In this document: positions 57,241-64,000 of the stretch, one piece after another
Numbering within the stretch: position 1 is the first letter of the stretch
Layout of the letters: each line of letters begins with the position of its first letter
Assembly (NCBI RefSeq): GCF_947179165.1
Contig: NC_077245.1
Location: forward strand, 17,144,740-17,208,739
DNA length: 64,000 nt
Source: Solanum dulcamara
Taxonomy: Eukaryota > Streptophyta > Magnoliopsida > Solanales > Solanaceae
Reading direction: 5' to 3'
Notes under the pieces: generated by a model
Databases searched by the model: none
Told to the model about the DNA's origin: nothing
What the model saw: only the letters and a program-made list of their open reading frames with translations
Position numbers and translations under genes: made by a program

Positions 57241-60150
57241 TTTTCTCTGTTGGAGAAAAGTGGGTCCTGACTCCTCAGATTAATTACATAAAAAAGTTGA
57301 CTCATATGTGGAAAGAGTATGATCCAGATTTGCTCTCTTATATAGACCTTTGTCAGAATGCACTGAACAGTTAGATTTTAGTAAGGTGAAACAGCTGTTA
57401 TGCACAGGATCCTCTGATAAGTATTATCTAATAGAGAGTGAGTGATTTAGGAATTAAAACACTCCAAGCTGTTTTGTCTACTTAGTCTGGTGTGATTCAA
57501 CATCAACTACTTGTTGTTGAGGAAGATGAAGATACTATCCCATCTCCTGATATCAATCAACTTAATGAATCTATCCCTATCACAGTAGATGCAGTAATTA
57601 CTGCTGACATTAGTCAAGTTAATGGACTTTGTCCTGTGACAGTAGATGTAGTAACTGATGGTGACTCAAGTGAGGAAAAAGAGGATGAAAATGGACCTTT
57701 AGCTAGTAATCATGATAGTGATGAGTTGGAATTTTTTAGGAGGAAAAAGAAAAGAGAAGTAACTGAGAAACTAGACAATTTTTTGGAGTTGAAAAAGGAT
57801 ATGAGCTTCAAGAATATTGATGAAGCTAAAAAGAATTGTGAGTTATTACTCAATTGTTAATAAGAAAGGCCTTACAGTTGTAAAGAGCGACTCTATTGGA
57901 GTTAGATATAGGTATGATATTGATTGTCCTTTTGTGTGTCTAGTAGTAGAAGCTAAGAAAGGCCAAGGATTTGAAATTAGGACTTTAGAAACAAAGCACA
58001 CATGTCAGGAAACCTTTAAGAACAGAAGAGCTACTTAACAATCTTTAGCACACTACTTCAAGAACAAGCTTCAGAATAACCTCAAATATAAGGTGAAAGA
58101 CATGAGGCAAGATGTGGATGATAATTTTTCACTCAATATCAGTTATTCAAAGATAAAATGGGTTAAGAGACTTATCTTAGAAAAACTGGAGGGTAGATTC
58201 ATTGACGGTTTTAACAAATTGGAGGCTTATGCTCAAGAATTGAGAGACAGCAATCCAGTTATGATGTTGTGATAAACATATCTAAAGATGCTTTAGAACA
58301 AGGAAAAAGAAGATTTTCAAGAATTTATATTTGTTTTCAAACTTTGAAAAATGGTTGGAGAGCTGATTTGAGGCCATTTATAGGGCTGGATGAAACATTT
58401 TTAAAAGGAAAGTGTAAGAAAATTTTATTGGTTGCCCTTGAACACGATTCAGTGAAGCATTTCTATCCACTTGCTTGGACAATAATGGATAGAGAAACAA
58501 CCAAAACATGAAAATGATTCATTAAGTTATTGAGAAATCCTTTAGAGCTCAAAGATGGTGAAGGACCGACACTTATGTCTAATATGCAGAATGTAATAAT
58601 TTATGAATTTCATTATTAGTTTCTGCTTTTTCTATTTTATACATTTGAACTACTTTAATTTATTTTGTTGTTTTTTGTTTTAGGGGATGATTGGTGTTAT
58701 TGGTCAGTTGCTTCCAAAAGCACCCCCTAAATGGTGTGTAAGGCACATAAAAGCCAGTGGGCCAAGACTTGGAGAGGTGTTCATTTGAAAATATTATTGT
58801 GGTAGTCTGCTTGAAATACATATAAAGAAGAATTTGCAGACCAATTGAAGACTATGGATTCTGTGTCTGAATAAGCTATCAAAGATCTATTAAGGTACCT
58901 TGCTCAACACTGGTGTAGGGCTTATTTTGACACAATTTGCAAGAATCATACATGTGAAAATAATTTTACTAAGTCATTCAATAAATGAATTTTGAAAGCA
59001 AGGTCAAAACCAATAATTAATATGTTGGAAGATATCATAATCAAGTTATTACCTATGTTTTTTTCATAACTGCTTTTATCTCACTATATTCATATATATC
59101 TCATTGTTATGTTATGTATAGGTTATGAATAAGTTAAGAGAATTTGAAGAGGAGGGTAGAAAGTGGACATGAGATTTTAGTCCATATGCTATGGATCTTT
59201 ATAATGATTTCAAAATCATTGCACATGATTGTCATGTTCAATCTAATGGAGGCTTAGGTTATAAGGTGACTAAGGGTGTTGATAAACATGTTATGAATCT
59301 TTTTAGGAAGAAATGCACATGTAGGACATGGGATTTGACTGGAATACCATGCCCTCATGCCATTAAAGCTTTAGAAAGGGGCTATGGAGCCACCAGAAAT
59401 ACATAGAATGGTTAGTAGACAAAGAGTTAACAGAGTAAGAAAAAAAGATGAGGCAAGGAAGAGGGAGGGACTGTGGTCAAGAAATAGAAATGGGCTGAAA
59501 ATGACATATGGTCAATGCAGTGCAATAGGTCACAACAAAAGACAATGTCCTCTGGTAAAATCATTTTCCTTACTTAGACATCTTTTACATTGTCTATTTA
59601 GTGATCTAACTACTATGTGAATTTTTTTAGCTTGAAAGAGGAGGACAAATTCTTCTAGATGTGCCTTTATCAACACCATAACCAAATCAACAATTTGTCT
59701 TCATGCCAACTCTTGGGTTTGTACCATCTTTTAGTCACCAAACAAGCCAATCAAGCACTGAACTTGCTGGTCCTTCAAACTTGAAAAGAAAATCAGAGGA
59801 CAAATATGTTGCACTTTCAAACACAATTGAGCAATTTGTTGTATCTTCAAGAGCACTTATTGATGAAGATGAACTTGAAAGTGAGGATGAGACACCAATA
59901 CTTAGGGCTAGATCAATATCTGAAGCTCTTACTAGGCTTCAACTGAAGAAGTTGCATTAGAAGCCAATAGGCTCAAGGAAGGTTAGCTTCAGGGGTGATG
60001 AAAGAGGTGTAAGTATGCCTACTAATCTACCATATTCACCAAAAAAGATGACTTGGGAAGGCAAATCAGGTGTGACCTCAAATCAGTTGGTAATAGAAAA
60101 TGAGGAAAAAAAATTAAAAATAAAGGCAAAGACAGGGAAGGATTAGGAAT
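57241..60150 (+). pseudogene. Mutator-like (MULE) transposase, degraded
   Basis: An N-terminal piece (57241-57370) reads GEKWVLTPQINYIKKLTHMW in mixed frames. An acidic linker (57492-57860, EEKEDENGPLASNHDSDELE) follows, then the MuDR-type DNA-binding region VKSDSIGVRYRYDIDCPFVC...LETKHTCQETFKNRRAT. The catalytic region has WRADLRPFIGLDETFLKGKC and HFYPLAWTIMDRETTKT (about 58350-58510). LMSNMQN has Asn where the family has the second catalytic Asp. The SWIM zinc finger CTCRTWDLTGIPCPHAIKAL is at about 59315-59374. The tail has a zinc knuckle CSAIGHNKRQC (about 59518-59550) and SEDETPILRARSISEAL. Introns with GT/AG are possible near 58590-58683 and 59045-59121, but stops also interrupt the exons. 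MULE transposases cut and paste their element; this one is dead. Confidence 0.87.
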
Positions 60151-60570
60151 GGCAACAATGCAGTGATTTTTGTTTGCTATGTAAAGCCACAATGAAAATT
60201 TTTATTTTGTTTTTTATTATTGTGAATCAGTCTTGAAAGTGGTATTTTTGTGTGCTTACATTTTGTGACTGGCCAGTATGTCAATGACAACAAACAATAT
60301 TTAAATATTTCTCATTTCACTTATGGTACATGAACTCTTCATTTTGCGCAAGTGTATTCGTGTCAAACATATACGAAACAAGTGTTTGTAATTCTGTTTT
60401 GGATCTTCGTTTTGATTTATGGTATGACTTGTGTGAATCATAATTGTGTCGAGCATGGAATATATGTGTTAAGCAGATTCAACCCCTTGATTAGATCAAG
60501 TGTTTTGATTTTGCGTGAGCTTCAGAGCATTCTTCAAATTTCATTACAATCAAACTAAATTCTTACCAAA
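60151..60570. other. Spacer, nothing recognised
   Basis: It probably includes the MULE 3' UTR (about 60150-60330). A 68-codon frame at 60352-60558 has no recognisable domain. No terminal repeat of the MULE was found here. Confidence 0.5.
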
Positions 60571-60574
60571 TCAA

Positions 60575-60920
60575 ACTCTATCAGGGACATCATCATTCAA
60601 AGCAACATTAAGAGATAAATTGATAATATAGACAGTAGTATTAAGTGCTTCTGCCCAAAAGGAATATGACAGTTAAGCATCTGAAAGCATACATCTAGCC
60701 CTTTCAACTAGAGTTCTGTTCATCCTCTCTTTCAAACCATTCAGATGAGGAGTCTTTGGAGGAATTTTCTGATGCCGAATACCCTGCTCTTTATAATATT
60801 TATCAAAATGATCAATATACTCACCACCATTATCTGAATGGATACATTTCAATTTCTTCCATGTTTGTATCTCAATCTAAGGCCTGAAAAATTCTTGAAC
60901 ACATCAAGTATTATTTTAAT
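60575..60920 (-). pseudogene. Antisense Copia integrase fragment
   Basis: The minus strand reads IQTWKKLKCIHSDNGGEYID, then YKEQGIRHQKIPPKTPHLNG, then LKERMNRTLVERARCMLSDA, SYSFWAEALNTTVYIINLSL. This is the core of a Copia integrase with the second catalytic Asp in SDNGGEY and an LKER in place of the usual glutamate-containing AERMNRT motif. It is a different Copia lineage from the element at 51784. No LTRs are near, and one stop lies after MLSDA. Confidence 0.87.
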
Positions 60921-61440
60921 TATTTTTTCGTTTTTATTTTTAATTAATTTATTATTTTATTAAATTTTCTCTATTAAATAATAAAAGGGAAACTTACATA
61001 AATATACAATATTAAAAAAATATTTACCATCTATAGTAATAAGAAAAAAAATCCAGTGAACACTTATAATACATTTATAATACAATTTTAATACATATTG
61101 CAGAGAACTATTTATAAAACATATATAATACAAGTTTTATAGATGGATAATACATTTATCACATACTTTAATAGATTTATAATACATTATGTTAGTTTCT
61201 TACTACACAAACATAATATATATTTTAAAACACTTATAATACATTTATATTATATGCATAATTCGCTTTTAATACAAATGTAGATTTATCATAGTATTGC
61301 TATGTATTGCTATAAATGGTAATAAATAAAAAATACCATTAAAATCAGTAATTAATTTTTAAAAAGCACTCAATCAAATAATTTTTCCATAATAAAATGT
61401 CCTAAACAACCACAAAATTCAGTTTGGCATTTCCACTCAA
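60921..61440. repeat. AT-rich DNA with ATAATACATTT repeats
   Basis: Between about 61060 and 61300 the word TATAATACATTTATAATACA recurs in many degenerate copies. No gene is visible. Confidence 0.65.
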
Positions 61441-61456
61441 AGTGTCCATTCCTCAT

Positions 61457-61514
61457 TGGGCCTGAGATTTCATTACACAAAGAGCCACAGTTAACTTGGC
61501 CCATCTTATAAATA
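61457..61514 (+). promoter_or_regulatory. Promoter of the ATP synthase 6-kDa gene: two site II boxes and TATA
   Basis: TGGGCC (61457-61462) and GGCCCA (61498-61503) are site II elements in opposite orientation. TATAAATA (61507-61514) lies 100 bp upstream of the start codon. Site II (TGGGCY) boxes are known to be enriched upstream of plant nuclear genes for respiratory and ribosomal proteins and to bind TCP factors. The closeness of the second box to the TATA suggests direct promoter function; no expression data are available here. Confidence 0.65.
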
Positions 61515-61613
61515 TACCTTTCTACCTTCTCACCAACAAGCTAATAGCTAAGCTGCCACATTTTTCCATTAACACTCTCAAACACATAGCATCAGAAAAC
61601 CTAACTAGGAAAT

Positions 61614-61877
61614 ATGAGGCAATTCGATCCATGGCCTGTCTTCTTCCGTCGTGAATGGAGCCGTAACTGGCCATTCCTCGTTGGTTTCGCCGTCACCGGA
61701 GCTATCATCACCAAGCTCTCCCTCGGTTTAACTGGTGAGCACGTCGTGTATTATTAATTTCCATATATATGTTGTTGTTTTTTTATTGATCGGATCTGAT
61801 TTTGATCTACATAATGGTTGATTTTTGTAGAGGAGGATAGGAAGAACTCTCGATTTGCGCAGAGGCACAAGAAGTAA
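61614..61877 (+). CDS. MtATP6: Mitochondrial ATP synthase 6-kDa subunit, 2 coding exons
   Basis: Exon 1 (61614-61734) and exon 2 (61831-61877) join across a 96-bp GT-AG intron into 55 codons. The protein has MRQFDPWPVFFRREWSRNWP, then FLVGFAVTGAIITKLSLGLT, then EEDRKNSRFAQRHKK. This matches the plant 6-kDa subunit of the mitochondrial F1Fo ATP synthase, including the usual 55-residue length, FDPWPVFF start and TEEDxKNS motif. A single hydrophobic segment (residues about 20-38) suits an inner-membrane anchor; there is no cleavable presequence. The last two codons plus stop (AAG TAA) overlap a good donor, AA|GTAAGT (cut after 61873). Splicing to the AG at 63671-63672 would change the end from Lys-stop to Asn-stop, still 55 residues. 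I favour this gene as functional. Confidence 0.93.
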
Positions 61878-63672
61878 GTTTAGTCATTGCTTGAAATTTT
61901 GATTTTCTAGATCTAGGCTCTTATTCCGTATTGATTGACTCTTGGATTGTGAATCGATGAATAGTCTATTATGATTAAATTGCTTGCTGGCCTCATTAAA
62001 TTACTTGTGTATTTTTAGTTTGTTAATGAATGGTCAATGTACTTCGCTTTATGGGCTTAGTTAATAGTCCTAATTTGCAAGGCAGTAATGAGATTAATCT
62101 GTTGTTCATATCATTCTAGTGTGTGCACAAGAGAAGAGAGAAGGATGAAATATTTATGGAGCTAGATTAGAGCTGTATTTCAATAGGTTATTTGTACACG
62201 AAGAGGAGTAAGCTGTTTAAGAAACTGTGGTTTCTATGAGTTTTTTCTGTGAAAAAGGTGTGCGGCTTGTTAGGTTTTGCAACGTTCTGACTGTCAATAT
62301 GACAAAGAGACAGATACTACGAGAAAGTGATCCTAAGTTTTAGGTGTAGGATTCTGTAGTGAATTGGGACTTAATGGTCAATGAGGATTTTCTACCTTTC
62401 AGGATAGTAGAAAAGAATACACAGGAAGAAAAAGGATGACGTTATGAGATCTAGAAATGAAAATTTGAAGGAAGCTGTGTAGAATTGGGATAATACAAAG
62501 GAGGAGGTTAAAGAACTGATGTTGAGAATTGAATGAGGATAGTGAGCTCTGTAACAGAAATTTTCTGGTTAAAAAGAGGAGGAACCATGCATTCAACAAT
62601 ATGACTGTAAATATTGCAGGGTCCAGTAATTTGAAATAGCAATAGACCTCTAGTGCAATGAGATGAAAACCTTTGGATGAATGACTAACACAATAGATGA
62701 ATAGATTTAGCTGTTAATATCAATCATATTTTCAAGGATTTAAACCACTGTGAGAGATGGGGTGGATTGTGTTACATGCCATGCTGCCTTTTTTTTCTTT
62801 CTTTCTTTCTTTCTTTCTTTCATCTTTATTTTGTGCACTCCATGCAAACTGTCACACTAACAATTGTTTGAACAATAAGCTCTTAGCAATATCTGCTTAG
62901 GAATCTCAATATTATGCTCCATCATTAGCCTGGGGATAAAATAGGTAGTGGATGAACCCAATACACCTGATCCCCGAAACAGGACCCAAAGACTCTATGA
63001 ATATTGTAGTTGAACCTCATCAAATACTTAATGCTCATCATAACTTTGCTTTGACCATTTTATTCTCCTTGAATTGTCTTGTTCAGAAAGAGAGAGTTAA
63101 TGAATTGATACTTACAAACATCTTACAGTAACTGGAAAATATGATTTTATTTTGCTGAATGACTCAAGTAATGGATTAAGTTACTCACTTACTCTCCTTA
63201 AGGTCTGAACCAATCTGAATTTGTGGATGTGAAAATATTCTTCTTCTAACTGTAGTGGCAAATCCAGCTTTTATAACTTGATGGGTTCAAGCTGGCAGTG
63301 AAATCAGTATAGTTACAAGATTATTGAAATTTGGTTGTTTTCCACACATATATAGCTATGCTCCGTTCGTTCGATTGAAACCTGTACCACAAAAGTTACA
63401 TCTGCCACTAGTTAACTGTAGATGGGCAGATTATACTAGTGGATATTTGGTGGCATCACCAATTATTTCTGTTCTCTTCCTAATTTGTGAAAGAAATTAC
63501 ATCCTCATTTATGTTCTGTATATGAGATACCGTCTCATTTGAGTTTTGTATTGCTCTGTGGCATTGAAGTCAGTTTCATATGCTTCATTAGTTTTGTCAT
63601 TGAAATCATTAGTCTACTCATCTTTGCATGTTAAGTCTAAAAATCTAAGCTGTGGTTTCTTCTTTCTTGCAG
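61878..63672 (+). other. Possible long 3' intron or flank of the ATP synthase gene
   Basis: No coding region is recognised. The stretch is bounded by GTAAGT (61874) and TTCTTTCTTGCAG (63660-63672), so it could be one 1.8-kb intron with the 3' UTR beyond. It contains a CTTT microsatellite at 62788-62821. Short frames at 62399-62599 and 63324-63542 have no support as genes. Confidence 0.5.
62788..62821. repeat. (CTTT)n microsatellite
   Basis: A T-run followed by about seven CTTT units (TTTCTTTCTTTCTTTCTTTC). Confidence 0.9.
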
Positions 63673-63970
63673 TTGACTCTGTACATGCTCTCTGTCTTCT
63701 TGCTAAATGGAGGCTACTTTACCATAGACGGCCCTTTTCCTTTTTCTATTTCTTCCTTTCCTAAACTGTCAAAGATTGGTACATGTTGCATAAAATCCCT
63801 CATTTTGGGATAAATTCGTAAGCTGTCGATGAACTAAAAACCGTAGGTTGTTTGCAGGGACTCCTTATCTTGTGCTATTAGTTGGCTGGCTCCTCCTTTT
63901 AAATGTAAAATTTACCTGATTTTTGAAGCTTCCTGAATGTTTCGTCCTAATAAAGATCTTTTTCATTCAA
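63673..63970 (+). other. Candidate 3' UTR exon of the ATP synthase gene
   Basis: It starts after a strong acceptor TTTCTTGCAG with TTGACTCTGTACATGCTCTC and contains AATAAA at 63949-63954. If spliced to 61873 the reading frame ends at once (AAT TGA). No other gene explains this stretch. Confidence 0.45.
63949..63954 (+). terminator. Candidate polyadenylation signal
   Basis: AATAAA lies in T-rich context, downstream of the candidate 3' UTR exon. Confidence 0.5.
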
Positions 63971-64000
63971 TATTTCCCAGTATTAAATCCACACATTAGG

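Noticed and set aside
63324..63764. Two frames of 72 codons near the right end
   Set aside because: They lie in the presumed intron and 3' UTR of the ATP synthase gene, have atypical composition and no recognisable domain.

Overview
The window is AT-rich plant nuclear DNA, most likely from the nightshade family (Solanaceae). The retroelement families, the RTE-type LINEs with TTG tails, the GT-AG introns and the TATA/site II promoter all fit a dicot. The family assignment is an inference from recognised repeat types, not from a database search. There is no prokaryotic, viral or organellar gene set. No new defence or metabolic system was found; the interest lies in nested transposable elements around two intact-looking genes for mitochondrial proteins.

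Bases 1-34286 are a nest of transposons. The outermost identifiable layer is a diverged LTR on the minus strand, now in three pieces (355-497, 23688-24678, 33407-34286). A related Tat/Ogre-like Gypsy element (498-23687, plus strand, about 2.8-kb LTRs once insertions are removed) inserted into it. That element was then hit by a hAT transposon in its 5' LTR (2262-6994, perfect 8-bp duplication), a solo LTR in its internal region (9367-11457, perfect 5-bp duplication) and a solo LTR in its 3' LTR (18778-21593). It keeps a decayed gag, has almost no pol, and carries a 3' region of two unrelated tandem-repeat arrays (15.5-17.1 kb). The hAT element carries a broken transposase and a captured piece of a host transporter-like gene. 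A minus-strand chromodomain Gypsy element (Tekay/Del-like, 24679-33406) sits in the other part of the antisense LTR.

Bases 34287-42500 hold an inverted pair of Copia primer-binding-site segments and then a seven-exon gene for a complex I intermediate-associated protein (CIA30, 227 aa). Its large third intron holds an antisense LINE fragment. Bases 42.8-44.0 kb form a long imperfect inverted repeat. Two same-strand RTE LINEs follow (44131-46340, 5'-truncated, one stop codon; 46986-50805, near full length, heavily decayed, perfect 18-bp duplication).

Bases 51784-57118 are a Copia element with 236-bp LTRs, a GTTAC duplication and about 3% LTR divergence. It lies just upstream of a degraded Mutator-like (MULE) transposase gene (57.2-60.15 kb). 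After an antisense Copia integrase fragment comes a second gene: the 55-residue 6-kDa subunit of mitochondrial ATP synthase (61614-61877), with two TGGGCC site II boxes and a TATA box upstream and possibly a 3' UTR intron. The two host genes both act in the inner-membrane respiratory system (complex I assembly and ATP synthase), but nothing in the sequence links their regulation.
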